Assembly: GCF_003012935.1 (NCBI RefSeq)
Contig: NZ_PUDR01000023.1
Coordinates: 1 to 44,585, forward strand
Direction: 5' to 3'
Origin: Pannonibacter carbonis
GTDB lineage: Bacteria > Pseudomonadota > Alphaproteobacteria > Rhizobiales > Stappiaceae
DNA: 44,585 nt
Made by a program: the position numbers and the translations under genes. Below are positions 9,185 to 17,877 of the stretch, in pieces (the stretch's first letter is position 1; every line of letters begins with the position of its first letter). The notes under the pieces are model-generated. The model worked only from the letters and a program-made list of their open reading frames with translations. It did no database searches and was not told the origin of the DNA.

Positions 9185-10486
9185 TCAAGCGTAGTCGTAG
9201 ACCTTGCGGCCTGCAACGATTGTGGTGAGGACGCGGCCGGAGAAACGGGCGTCCTCGAAGGGCGAGTTCTTCGAACGCGAGCGGATCGCCTTCTTTTCCA
9301 GCACCCACGGACGGTCGACGTCGAACACGATCACATCCGCCGGGGCTCCGGCCGTCAGCCGCCCGGCCTCAAGCCCGAGCCGGTTGGCCGGGTTCAGCGT
9401 CATGGCCCGAAGCAGCGGCAGCAGCTCGATGTCGCCGGCATGATACAGGCGCAAGGCCGCGGCCAGCAGCGTCTCCAGCCCGATGGCCCCGTCCTCGGCG
9501 TCCGCCCAGGGGTGGCGCTTCGTCTCCACGTCCTGCGGATCGTGGTTGGAGCAGATGACGTCGATGCTGCCATCGGCGACGGCGGCGACCATTGCCATCC
9601 GGTCCTCTTCGCTGCGCAGCGGCGGCGACATCTTGAAGAAGGTCCGGTAGGGCCCGATGTCGTTCTCGTTCTGCGTCAGATGGTTGATCGACACACCGGC
9701 GGTCACGTCCAGCCCCCGGTCCTTGCCGACGCGCACCACGTCGGCCCCGTCCGATGTGGAGACGAGATTGGCGTGGTAGCGGCCCTTCGACATGGCCACG
9801 AGGCGCAGGTCGCGCTCCAGCATGATGATCTCGGCCTCGCGCGGCACACCCGACAGCCCCTTCCAAGAGGCGTTGAGCCCGGCGTTCATCGAGCCACCGG
9901 CCAGATCCGGGTCTTCCGTGTGATGCACGACGAGGGCCCCGAAATCCTTCGCATAGGTCAGGATGCGGCGCATGATCTGGGCGTTGCGCACCGACTTGTG
10001 GCCGTTGGTAAAGGCCACGGCGCCGGCTTCCTTGAGCAGGCCGATCTCGGTCATGTCCTGGCCGGCGAGACCCTTGGTCAGGGCCGCCATCGGCCGGACA
10101 TTGACGATGGCCGTGTCGCGGGCGCGGCGCAGGATGAAGTCCACCAGCGCCGGATCGTCGATCACCGGATCGGTCTCGGGCAGGGTGACGATGGTGGTGA
10201 CGCCGCCGGCCGCCGCCGCCTGACTGGCGCTGGCAAAGGTCTCGCGGTGTTCATGGCCGGGTTCGCCAACGGACACGCACATGTCGATGAGGCCGGGCGC
10301 GACGACCGCGCCGTCGCAGTCACGCACTTCGGCGCCATAGGGCGTGCCCTGGTTCAGCGCTTCGGGACCGGCAGCGAGGATCGTGCCATCGGCAATGATG
10401 ACCGCGCCCGGCGCATCGATGCCACGGGCCGGGTCGATCACCCGTGCGTTGGTCAGGACCAGGGGTTTTGGCGTGTCAGCAGCCAC
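9185..10486 (-). CDS. pyrX: Dihydroorotase-like protein PyrX (metal ligands lost)
   Basis: A 433-residue member of the class I dihydroorotase family, next to pyrB. The fold is clear, but the catalytic signature is broken. The usual D-M-H-x-H-x-R-E-P-G reads D-M-C-V-S-V-G-E-P-G (68-77), so both zinc-binding histidines and the substrate arginine are gone. The catalytic aspartate of the T-D-H-A-P-H motif is Asn314 (SNHDP). Families with this pattern (PyrC'/PyrX) are non-catalytic partners needed for aspartate transcarbamoylase assembly. A true dihydroorotase should be encoded elsewhere. The start is GTG, 11 nt after the pyrB stop. Confidence 0.9.
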   Translation of the reverse strand: MAADTPKPLVLTNARVIDPARGIDAPGAVIIADGTILAAGPEALNQGTPYGAEVRDCDGAVVAPGLIDMCVSVGEPGHEHRETFASASQAAAAGGVTTIVTLPETDPVIDDPALVDFILRRARDTAIVNVRPMAALTKGLAGQDMTEIGLLKEAGAVAFTNGHKSVRNAQIMRRILTYAKDFGALVVHHTEDPDLAGGSMNAGLNASWKGLSGVPREAEIIMLERDLRLVAMSKGRYHANLVSTSDGADVVRVGKDRGLDVTAGVSINHLTQNENDIGPYRTFFKMSPPLRSEEDRMAMVAAVADGSIDVICSNHDPQDVETKRHPWADAEDGAIGLETLLAAALRLYHAGDIELLPLLRAMTLNPANRLGLEAGRLTAGAPADVIVFDVDRPWVLEKKAIRSRSKNSPFEDARFSGRVLTTIVAGRKVYDYA

Positions 10487-10497
10487 GGCTCTTCATC

Positions 10498-11454
10498 CTA
10501 ATGGTTCGGCAGATGCGCGGCGAGGGCCTCGAGCACGGCCATGCGCACGGCCACGCCCATTTCCACCTGCTCGCGGATCAGGCTCTGCGGACCGTCGGCC
10601 ACCGCCGGATCGATCTCGACGCCCCGGTTCATGGGACCTGGATGCATCACCAGCGCGTCGTCCTTGGCATAGGCCAGCTTCTCGGCATCAAGGCCGTAGA
10701 AGCGGTAATACTCGCGGACCGAAGGAATGAAGGCACCGTTCATGCGCTCGCGTTGCAGCCGAAGCATCATGACGATGTCCGCGCCCTTAAGGCCTTCATT
10801 CATGTCGCGGAACACTTCCACGCCCATCCGGTCGATGCCGCTCGGCAGCAGGGTGGAGGGGGCGACGACGCGCACCCTTGCACCCAGCGCGTTGAGCAGG
10901 ATGATGTTCGAGCGCGCCACGCGGGAATGCAGAATGTCGCCGCAGATGGCGACCGTCAGCCTTGCGATCTTGCCCTTGTGGCGGCGGATCGTCAGGGCGT
11001 CCAGAAGGGCCTGCGTCGGGTGCTCGTGCTGGCCGTCGCCCGCGTTGATCACCGAACAGTCGACCTTGCGGGCGAGCAGATGCACCGCGCCGGCCGCATG
11101 GTGGCGCACGACAAGGATGTCGGGATGCATGGCGTTCAGCGTCGCCGCCGTGTCGATCAGGGTCTCGCCCTTCTTCACGGAAGAGGCGGCGACCTGCATG
11201 TTCATCACGTCAGCGCCAAGGCGCTTTCCGGCGATCTCGAAGGACGACTGGGTCCGGGTCGAGGCCTCGAAGAACAGGTTGATCTGTGTTCTGCCCCGCA
11301 GCACGGGACGGATCTTCTCGACTTGGCGGGAGACCTCGACGGCCTGGTCCGCACGGTCCAGGAGCCCCAGGATTTCGTGGGGTTGAAGGCCTTCGATGCC
11401 CAACAGATGTCGATGGGGAAAGAGGCCGGCTCGATGGGGATCATTTGCGCTCAT
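10498..11454 (-). CDS. pyrB: Aspartate carbamoyltransferase catalytic subunit
   Basis: A 318-residue enzyme joining carbamoyl phosphate and aspartate, the committed step of pyrimidine synthesis. The carbamoyl-phosphate loop [13 protein letters not shown], the [12 protein letters not shown] segment, [12 protein letters not shown] and [10 protein letters not shown] are all present. The ATG at 11454 was preferred to an in-frame TTG 13 codons upstream, though neither has a strong Shine-Dalgarno sequence. It is followed closely by the inactive dihydroorotase homologue, consistent with a PyrB-PyrX holoenzyme. Confidence 0.95.
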   Translation of the reverse strand: MSANDPHRAGLFPHRHLLGIEGLQPHEILGLLDRADQAVEVSRQVEKIRPVLRGRTQINLFFEASTRTQSSFEIAGKRLGADVMNMQVAASSVKKGETLIDTAATLNAMHPDILVVRHHAAGAVHLLARKVDCSVINAGDGQHEHPTQALLDALTIRRHKGKIARLTVAICGDILHSRVARSNIILLNALGARVRVVAPSTLLPSGIDRMGVEVFRDMNEGLKGADIVMMLRLQRERMNGAFIPSVREYYRFYGLDAEKLAYAKDDALVMHPGPMNRGVEIDPAVADGPQSLIREQVEMGVAVRMAVLEALAAHLPNH

Positions 11455-11525
11455 CGAGGCAATGGCTATAGGCGGAGTCGAGAACTGCCGCAAGCTTGCA
11501 GCCCCGCTTTTCTGGGGGCGATCCC

Positions 11526-12452
11526 TCAGACAAGCACGGCGAGGCAGAAGGGGATCGTCAGGATCGCCGCGACGGTCTGCACGGTGAGGATTTCCGCCAT
11601 CAGCCGGTGGTCACCGCCCATCTGCGCGGCCAGCAGATAGGACGCGCTGGCAGAGGGCACAGCCGTCGCAATGATCCCGGCCAGCAGGGCATCGCCGGTA
11701 ACGCCGAGCAGATGGCACAGCCCGGCGACCAGCGCCGGCATGACGAGAAGCCGGGCAAAGGTGCCGATCAGCAGCGCCGCCCCCGGCCGGCGCAGGGCCG
11801 ACAGGTCGAGGCTCGCACCGACGCAGAGGATGCCGATGGGCAGTGAGGCGAGGCCAATCTGGTGCACGCTGTCCATCACTGGCGCGGGCAGGGGGTTGCC
11901 CAGAATGTTCAGCACAAGTCCCGCCGTCGTCGAGACGATGAACGGATTGCGGACGAGATCGAGCCCGATCCGCTTCAGCGTCGGGGCAGAGCCTCCGGCG
12001 TAGCGCGACAGGATCAGCACCGACAGCACGTTGAGCATCGGGATCATGGCGATCATCGCAACCGCCAGCAGCGCCAGTCCGGTCGCGCCGATCATTTCGC
12101 CAATCAGCGCCAGCGCGATGAACGAATTCCAGCGCGCGACGCCCTGGTAGATCGAGGTAAAGGCCGGGCCTGACACCTTGAACCGGGCAGCCAGCAACGG
12201 CCGCACAGCCAGAAGCGCAACTGTAACGATCAGGATCGCGCCGATCAGCGCGGCGCCCAGCCCCAGCGCCGGGATCTCGCTGAAATCGGCCCGGGCAACG
12301 GTCTCGACAATGATCGCCGGGAACAGGATGAAGTAGGCCAGGCGCTCGATCCCGCGCCATTGCTCACCCGTGACAAGGTTGATGCGGGCAAGGCCCAGCC
12401 CCAGCGCCGTGATCAGGATCACCGGCAGAAGCGCGTCGAGGATCATCTGCAT
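11526..12452 (-). CDS. AEC-family transporter
   Basis: A 308-residue membrane protein with about ten hydrophobic segments, from residue 5 ([15 protein letters not shown]) to the C terminus ([12 protein letters not shown]). It resembles the auxin efflux carrier (AEC) family, including the half-way region with a basic interior loop ([22 protein letters not shown]). Bacterial members export or exchange small organic acids, but the substrate here is unknown. It begins 12 nt after ruvX and ends 71 nt before pyrB, so it may be cotranscribed without a functional link to pyrimidine synthesis. Confidence 0.85.
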   Translation of the reverse strand: MQMILDALLPVILITALGLGLARINLVTGEQWRGIERLAYFILFPAIIVETVARADFSEIPALGLGAALIGAILIVTVALLAVRPLLAARFKVSGPAFTSIYQGVARWNSFIALALIGEMIGATGLALLAVAMIAMIPMLNVLSVLILSRYAGGSAPTLKRIGLDLVRNPFIVSTTAGLVLNILGNPLPAPVMDSVHQIGLASLPIGILCVGASLDLSALRRPGAALLIGTFARLLVMPALVAGLCHLLGVTGDALLAGIIATAVPSASASYLLAAQMGGDHRLMAEILTVQTVAAILTIPFCLAVLV

Positions 12453-12464
12453 GGTGGTCTGCGC

Positions 12465-12998
12465 TCAGTCTTCTGTGCCGTCGTCGTAGATGGGAAAGCG
12501 GGGGCCGGAGCTGGTGCTGCCGAGCTGGAGATAGCCGAGCCGGTCAAGGAAGCCCTGCAGGATGTAGGCCGCAGCCATCTTGTCGACGAGCTCGGCCCGC
12601 CGCGCCCGGCTGCGGTCGGCCTCGATCAGCGTTCGCGTCACGGCCGCCGTCGACAGGCGCTCGTCCCACAGGGTCATCGGCAGGTCGGTCTTCTCGGCCA
12701 GGTTCCGGGTAAAGGACCGGGTCGACTGCACGCGCGGACCCTCGGTGCCATCCATGTTCAGCGGCAGGCCGATGACCATGCCGCCGATCTTGTGGGTCTG
12801 GCAGATATCCAGGAGCTTTGCCGCGTCGAGGGTGAACTTCTCCCGCCGGATCGTCTCCAGCGGCGTTGCAATGCCACGGCCAAGGTCGGACAGCGCCAGG
12901 CCGATGGTCTTGGTGCCAAGGTCGAGCCCGATGAGCCGGCTGCCGGGGGCGACAGCGGCGACAAAGTCCTCAAGCGATAGGGTCGGATCAGATGCCAT
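12465..12998 (-). CDS. ruvX: RuvX/YqgF-family pre-16S rRNA nuclease
   Basis: A 177-residue protein of the YqgF family, an RNase H-like fold linked to 16S rRNA 5'-end processing and, in some species, Holliday junction resolution. The hallmark [18 protein letters not shown] (about 21-38) carries the first catalytic aspartate. [13 protein letters not shown] and the [10 protein letters not shown] segment give the rest of the active site. It is the first gene of the minus-strand run and diverges from the UPF0173 gene. Confidence 0.94.
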   Translation of the reverse strand: MASDPTLSLEDFVAAVAPGSRLIGLDLGTKTIGLALSDLGRGIATPLETIRREKFTLDAAKLLDICQTHKIGGMVIGLPLNMDGTEGPRVQSTRSFTRNLAEKTDLPMTLWDERLSTAAVTRTLIEADRSRARRAELVDKMAAAYILQGFLDRLGYLQLGSTSSGPRFPIYDDGTED

Positions 12999-13029
12999 GC
13001 TCCCCGTGTATCAGGGGCGTGACAGCCAC

Positions 13030-13074
13030 GCCAGACAGCTTGTGGCCAGACAGCTTGTGGCCTGATGGCTTGTT
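13030..13074. repeat. 15-bp tandem repeat, three copies
   Basis: GCCAGACAGCTTGTG occurs twice in perfect tandem (13030-13044, 13045-13059), followed by a degenerate third copy (GCCTGATGGCTTGTT, 13060-13074). It lies in the divergent gap between ruvX and the UPF0173 gene, so copy number could change promoter spacing. It is probably a slippage product. Confidence 0.85.
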
Positions 13075-13145
13075 GCCTGCGGCCGGCCTTCTATACTCCC
13101 CCCGGAAAACCGGGCCAGCCGGCCCGCGACAGGGAGCTTGATGCG

Positions 13146-13853
13146 ATGAAACTGACCTGGTTTGGCCATTCCGCCTTCCGTGTCGACCTGAACGACGCCG
13201 TCGTCCTGATCGATCCGTTCTTCACCGGCAATCCGGCCTTTCCGGCGGGCGCGAGCGTCGAGGCGGCAAGCGAGGGCGTCACGCACATTCTCCTCACCCA
13301 TGGCCACGACGACCACATCGGCGACACGATCGCGATTGCGACCGCCAGCGGAGCGCAGGTGACGGCAAACTATGAAATCTGCATGTGGCTCATGAGCAAG
13401 GGTGTCGCCAACATCAACCCGATGAACGCGGGCGGCATGATTGACACCGGTCCCTTCAAGGTGGCCCTGACCCCGGCGGTGCATTCCTCCGCCACCAGCC
13501 ACGCCGGGGAGGGGCTCACCTACATGGGCAATCCGCATGGCATCGTGCTGGCTGCGCCGGGGGAAAAGGTGCTGCTGCACATGGGCGACACAGATATCTT
13601 CGGCGACATGGCCCTGATCAATGAACTTTACCAGCCGAAGATCGGCCTCGTCCCCATCGGGGATCGTTTCACCATGGGCGCCCGCGCCGCCGCCCTGGCC
13701 TGCACCCGCTTCTTCGATTTCGACACCATCATCCCCTGCCACTACGGCTCGTTCCCGATCATCGACGCCACCGCCGACGCGTTTGTCTCGGCCATGGGCG
13801 CAAAGGCCGGAACGGTTCAGGTGCTGGTGCCGGGCACGGCTGTGGTGGTGTGA
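13146..13853 (+). CDS. UPF0173 metal-dependent hydrolase
   Basis: A 235-residue metallo-beta-lactamase-fold protein. The zinc motif HxHxDH is [10 protein letters not shown] (52-57 carry the ligands). Further ligands are likely in [16 protein letters not shown] and CHYGSFP near the end. The family is conserved but its substrate is not defined. The ATG at 13146 starts [11 protein letters not shown], the normal family N terminus, with AGGGAG about 8 nt upstream. An overlapping ATG 5 nt earlier is out of frame. It stands alone on the plus strand. Confidence 0.93.
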   Translation: MKLTWFGHSAFRVDLNDAVVLIDPFFTGNPAFPAGASVEAASEGVTHILLTHGHDDHIGDTIAIATASGAQVTANYEICMWLMSKGVANINPMNAGGMIDTGPFKVALTPAVHSSATSHAGEGLTYMGNPHGIVLAAPGEKVLLHMGDTDIFGDMALINELYQPKIGLVPIGDRFTMGARAAALACTRFFDFDTIIPCHYGSFPIIDATADAFVSAMGAKAGTVQVLVPGTAVVV

Positions 13854-13898
13854 CGTAGGGGAAGCACTCTCTATAGCTGAAGCAAACCCTCCTGCGGA

Positions 13899-14064
13899 TG
13901 TCACCCCGGCCGAGCAACGCGAGAGCCGGGGCCTACTCGCTTCCAGAGCCGTCCGTCTGGCAATCCAGCGCGCAGCAGCGCTTTGAGGCTCTGCGCCAAT
14001 GCTCCATCACTGCTCGGCGGACGAGTAGGCCCCGGGTCTGCGCTTCGCTGCGCCCGGGGTGACC
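13899..14064. repeat. Intergenic imperfect palindrome, about 165 bp
   Basis: The arms at 13901-13940 and 14022-14062 are inverted copies sharing TCACCCCGG and GGGGCCTACTCG. Between them lies a shorter GAGGCTCTG/AGAGCC pairing, so the whole element could fold into one long hairpin. It fills most of the convergent gap between the UPF0173 gene and the ROK kinase. It belongs to the same general class of scattered palindromes as 35119-35246 but differs in sequence. Confidence 0.75.
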
Positions 14065-14117
14065 TCCGTGGGAGGCATGCTGGCTCTGCATCCCGCGCTC
14101 TATCGCCTTGATCTCCC

Positions 14118-15023
14118 TCACACCCCGTTCCACAGCCAGGCCGCCCCGCGCACGCCGGACGAATCGCCGTGTGCGGCCTTGGCGATTGGAACCGAATAGG
14201 TGTCGGAGAAGATGAAGGGCCGCATGGCGTCCGGCAGGTCGCGGTACAGCTCGTCCACATTGGACATGCCGCCGCCCAGCACGAACACGTCCGGGTCAAG
14301 AATGTTGGCGACCATGGCCATGGCCCGGGCAAGGCGGGCAACGTAGCGCCGGTAGGCGGCCTCGGCCTCGCTGTCGCCAGCGCGCATGGCGGCGATGATG
14401 CCGCGTCCGTCCAGCTCACGGCCACAGGCGCGGGCAAAGTCCCATTCCAGCCCCTTGCCGGAAATCCAGCGGTCGAGCGTGCCGTTGTGGCCGGTCCAGC
14501 AGTCGGGGCCGGGGAATTCCTCCGCCGTCATCCACGGCACGGGGATGTTGCCCCATTCGCCGCCGATGCCATTGGCGCCGCGATGCGCCTTGCCGTCGAT
14601 GGCGATGCCCGAGCCGCTTCCCGTGCCGATGATGACGGCATGGACAACATGCGCACCGGCGCCGGCGCCATCGGTTGCCTCCGACACGGCCAGGCAATTG
14701 GCATCGTTCTCCACCCGCACCGGGCGGGCGAGGCGGGCCTCCAGATCCTTGTCCAGAGGCTTGCCGTTCAGCCAGGTGGAATTGGCGTTCTTGACGAGGC
14801 CGGTCCCCGGCGAGATTGAACCCGGGATGCCGAAGCCGACCGTTCCCGTCTGTCCCGTTGCCGCCTCCGCCCGCGCAACCAGTCCGGCCACGGCTCCGAT
14901 GCAGCCGTGATAGTCGCCGCGCGGTGTTGCCACCCGCTCGCGGTAGAGTTCACGACCGGCCTCGTCCAGCGCGATGATCTCCAGCTTGGTTCCGCCCCAG
15001 TCGATGCCCAGGCGCATGGTCAT
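14118..15023 (-). CDS. mak: Fructokinase-like ROK sugar kinase
   Basis: A 301-residue ROK-family kinase close to E. coli Mak in its key segments: GIDWGGTKLE (phosphate loop, 6-15), GIPGSISPGTG, KNANSTWLNGKPLDKDL, ENDANCLAVSE (catalytic Asp107) and HGDSSGVRGAAWLW near the C terminus. By homology it phosphorylates fructose or another hexose. The ROK zinc site is missing: the GEWGH histidine is Asn159, and the CxCGxxGC cluster reads CWTGHNGT (175-182), leaving one cysteine. The start at 15023 has GGAGGAGG 8 nt upstream; a second ATG lies two codons in. It diverges from the ABC importer operon. Confidence 0.85.
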   Translation of the reverse strand: MTMRLGIDWGGTKLEIIALDEAGRELYRERVATPRGDYHGCIGAVAGLVARAEAATGQTGTVGFGIPGSISPGTGLVKNANSTWLNGKPLDKDLEARLARPVRVENDANCLAVSEATDGAGAGAHVVHAVIIGTGSGSGIAIDGKAHRGANGIGGEWGNIPVPWMTAEEFPGPDCWTGHNGTLDRWISGKGLEWDFARACGRELDGRGIIAAMRAGDSEAEAAYRRYVARLARAMAMVANILDPDVFVLGGGMSNVDELYRDLPDAMRPFIFSDTYSVPIAKAAHGDSSGVRGAAWLWNGV

Positions 15024-15539
15024 GTCACAGTCCTCCTCCAGCGCCCCGGCTTGGATTGGCGCCATAGCGTATGTGCCGCAGGACCGGAACGGCTCGCAAG
15101 ACCGGAGTTGCATGTCGCTTTTCCGGGTGTCGGATGTCGTGCGGGACCGAACGCCGTCGGCCGGGAAATGGCACAGTTTCCGGAACAAGTGGGTGTCGAA
15201 TTGTGCCTGTCTGGTCCGTTGGCGCCCTGTCCGCGTGGGCGCCAGTGCGGCCCCCTTCCGTGCGAGTGTGCCGATGGCCTGACAAGTTGCCGTCGCGGTG
15301 GGCTTTGGAATTAATTTCCCGGATCCAGCGCATTCCGCAAAATATTTATGCGGTCACGACTAAAAAACATCCAGACCATTCGCATTTTCTGCTTTTTCAT
15401 TTCCGAAAATTTTGCTTTCCTTAGCGGGAGGATTTGATCCGCTGGCGAAAGTCAGGAGCGGGCAATCAGATTTGTGCGATCCGGTCACAGGCCCTTGAGG
15501 TCAAAACAAAAGCCGGAAAAGCAGGATGACGGGGAACAG
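15024..15539. other. Divergent regulatory gap, ROK kinase to ABC importer
   Basis: About 515 nt with no convincing gene. The left part is GC-rich. From about 15305 to 15420 it becomes AT-rich, the composition expected of a promoter for the importer operon. The region contains the 19-bp palindrome at 15335-15353. No specific -35/-10 pair stands out enough to call. Confidence 0.5.
15335..15353. promoter_or_regulatory. Palindromic operator candidate before ABC importer
   Basis: CCGCAAAATATTTATGCGG has perfect CCGCA/TGCGG ends around an AT-rich centre. It lies about 190 nt before the importer ATPase start. Its length and symmetry suit a dimeric repressor such as a GntR- or LacI-type protein. No regulator gene is adjacent. 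Confidence 0.4.
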
Positions 15540-16634
15540 ATGGCAAATAACCGGGGCGCGTCGGTCCGCTACGAGAATGTCCAGAAAAGCTATGACGGAG
15601 AAACGCTGGTCGTAAAGAACCTCAATCTCGACATTCCCCCCGGTGAATTCCTCACCATGCTGGGGCCGTCGGGGTCGGGCAAGACCACCTGCCTGATGAT
15701 GCTGGCCGGGTTCGAGCCGGCCACCCATGGCGAGATCTTTCTCAACAACCGGCCGATCAACAAGGTGCCGCCGCACAAGCGCGGCATCGGCATGGTGTTC
15801 CAGAACTACGCCCTGTTTCCGCACATGACGGTCGCCGAAAACCTCGCCTTTCCGCTGCAGGTGCGCGGCATGAGCAAGGCCGACCAGGCGGAAAAGGTGA
15901 AGCGGGCGCTGGAAATGGTCGAGCTGGGCAAGCTCGGCAACCGCCGTCCGGCCCAGCTCTCCGGCGGGCAGCAGCAGCGTGTCGCCGTTGCCCGTGCGCT
16001 GGTGTTCGATCCGGAGCTGGTGCTGATGGACGAGCCGCTCGGCGCACTGGACAAGCAGCTGCGCGAGCAGATGCAGTACGAGATCAAGCACATTCACGAA
16101 AATCTCGGCGTCACGGTGGTCTATGTCACCCATGACCAGACCGAGGCCCTGACCATGTCGGACCGGGTCGCCGTGTTCAATGATGGCGTGATCCAGCAGC
16201 TGTCGACACCGGATCTCCTCTACGAGGAGCCGCAGAATTCCTTTGTTGCCCAGTTCATAGGCGAAAACAACAAGCTGAGCGGTCAGGTGGTCTCGGTCGA
16301 CAACGACGCCTGCGAGGTGCTCGTGGCCGGCGGGGTCCGTCTGAAGGCGGACAAGGTCAATGTGTCGGGCGCCGGCGATGCGACCACCCTGTCGCTCCGG
16401 CCCGAGCGGGTTGAACTCGCGCCTGAACGGCAGATGGACAACATGCTCGAGGGCCGCATCGAGGAACTGATCTATCTCGGCGACCATATCCGCGTGCGCA
16501 TGACGGTCTGCGGCAACAGCGAGTTCATCGTCAAGGTCCGCAACCGTTCGGACCGCCGCCGCCTGGACGCCGGCGAGATTGTTCCCATCGGTTGGGAAAT
16601 GAAGGATTGCAAGGCACTGGATGCCGTTGCGTAA
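15540..16634 (+). CDS. PotA-like ABC transporter ATPase
   Basis: A 364-residue importer ATPase. It shows Walker A GPSGSGKT (42-49), the Q-loop in MVFQNYALFP, signature LSGGQQQRVA, Walker B LVLMDEP with the D-loop GALD, and the switch histidine in YVTHDQTEA. A C-terminal TOBE-type regulatory domain covers about 260-364. It is most like the spermidine/putrescine (PotA) group. The start MANNRG was chosen because GGGGAA precedes it at proper spacing and the upstream 22 residues look non-coding. It leads an operon with a binding protein and two permeases, then creatinase, so a guanidino or other cationic amine substrate is plausible. Confidence 0.93.
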   Translation: MANNRGASVRYENVQKSYDGETLVVKNLNLDIPPGEFLTMLGPSGSGKTTCLMMLAGFEPATHGEIFLNNRPINKVPPHKRGIGMVFQNYALFPHMTVAENLAFPLQVRGMSKADQAEKVKRALEMVELGKLGNRRPAQLSGGQQQRVAVARALVFDPELVLMDEPLGALDKQLREQMQYEIKHIHENLGVTVVYVTHDQTEALTMSDRVAVFNDGVIQQLSTPDLLYEEPQNSFVAQFIGENNKLSGQVVSVDNDACEVLVAGGVRLKADKVNVSGAGDATTLSLRPERVELAPERQMDNMLEGRIEELIYLGDHIRVRMTVCGNSEFIVKVRNRSDRRRLDAGEIVPIGWEMKDCKALDAVA

Positions 16635-16716
16635 TGGAATGCGTGACCGGGGGCGGCAAGATCCCCGGCGCGACGACATGACCGGTCCCGGTCCAACGCT
16701 CGAAAGGGGAGCAGAT

Positions 16717-17817
16717 ATGAAACTGGCAACCACACTCCTGGCCACGGCAGCGCTGTCGCTGACGTCGATCTCGGTGCAGGCCGCAGACCTGACCATCGTG
16801 TCCTGGGGCGGCGCCTACTCGGCCTCGCAGAACAACGCCTACCACAAGCCGTTCATGGCGATGAAGTCAGGCGTCAACATCATCAATGACGAATCCTCCA
16901 ACGAGGCCGTCGCCAAGCTGCGCGCGATGAACGAGGCCGGCAACGTCACCTGGGACATCGTCGACGTTGAAGGCCCGGACAGCCAGCGCCTGTGCGATGA
17001 GGGCCTGGCGATGGAAATCGATCCGGCCGAATGGCTGGCCAAGGCGCCCGATGGCACCGAAGCCTATGTCGATTTCGGCCCGTCGATGATCAACAAGTGT
17101 TTCATCCCTCAGATCGTCTTCTCCACCACGTTCGGCTACCGCACCGATGTCAAGGAGTGGAACGGCGCCGTGCCCACCAGCCTCTGCGATATCTTCGATA
17201 CGGCCAAGTTCCCGGGCAAGCGCAGCCTGGAAAAGCGCCCGAAGAAGAACATCGAATGGGCGCTCCTGTGCGATGGCGTTGCCAAGGACGATCTCTACAA
17301 GGTGATGTCGAAGCCGGAAGGCATCCAGCAGGCGCTGGCCAAGCTCGACACCATCAAGAAGGACGTGATCTGGTGGTCGGCCGGCGCTGAAACCCCGCAG
17401 CGTCTGGCCGACGGCGAAGCCGTCATCGGCTCGACCTACAACGGCCGCCTGTTCTCCGTCATCGAGGAGCAGAAGCAGCCGGTCGCCATGCTTTGGGACT
17501 GGCAGGTGTTTGACTTCGACGGCTGGATCATCCCGGCTGGCGTGAAGGAAGACAAGCTGCCCCTGATCAAGGAATACATCCAGTTCGCCACCGACACGCA
17601 GCGTCTTGCTGACCAGGCCAAGTATATTTCCTACGGCCCGGCCCGTGCATCCTCGCAGCCGCTCGTCGGCAAGCATGCGGACCTCGGCATCGACATGGCG
17701 CCGCACATGCCGACCAACCCGGCCAACCAGAAGAACTATCTGGTGAACAACATCGAGTGGTGGGCGGACAACCAGGACGAGGTCGAAGCGGCCTTCCAGG
17801 TCTGGCTCGCCAAGTAA
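16717..17817 (+). CDS. PotD-like periplasmic binding protein
   Basis: A 366-residue solute-binding protein of the spermidine/putrescine (PotD/PotF) class. A signal peptide covers residues 1-21 (MKLATTLLATAALSLTSISV), with cleavage expected at AQA-ADLT or nearby. The mature protein begins with the usual strand-and-loop SWGGAYS. The start at 16717 is preceded by AAGGGGAG. Aromatic residues suited to binding an amine are present (for example WWSAG and WWADN), but the ligand is not fixed by sequence. Its position in one operon with creatinase suggests creatine or a related compound. A GC-rich hairpin follows the stop. Confidence 0.9.
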   Translation: MKLATTLLATAALSLTSISVQAADLTIVSWGGAYSASQNNAYHKPFMAMKSGVNIINDESSNEAVAKLRAMNEAGNVTWDIVDVEGPDSQRLCDEGLAMEIDPAEWLAKAPDGTEAYVDFGPSMINKCFIPQIVFSTTFGYRTDVKEWNGAVPTSLCDIFDTAKFPGKRSLEKRPKKNIEWALLCDGVAKDDLYKVMSKPEGIQQALAKLDTIKKDVIWWSAGAETPQRLADGEAVIGSTYNGRLFSVIEEQKQPVAMLWDWQVFDFDGWIIPAGVKEDKLPLIKEYIQFATDTQRLADQAKYISYGPARASSQPLVGKHADLGIDMAPHMPTNPANQKNYLVNNIEWWADNQDEVEAAFQVWLAK

Positions 17818-17827
17818 GCCAGAATAT

Positions 17828-17852
17828 GGGCCGGGCGACACACGCCCGGCCC
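17828..17852 (+). terminator. Intercistronic GC hairpin after binding-protein gene
   Basis: A perfect 10-bp stem (GGGCCGGGCG with CGCCCGGCCC) closes a 5-nt ACACA loop just past the binding-protein stop. It is not followed by a T run, only CCGTTTCC. It is therefore more likely a 3'-end stabiliser or partial terminator that keeps binding-protein mRNA in excess over permease mRNA, as in many ABC importer operons. Confidence 0.6.
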
Positions 17853-17877
17853 CCGTTTCCTCGATGCCGGACAGTTC

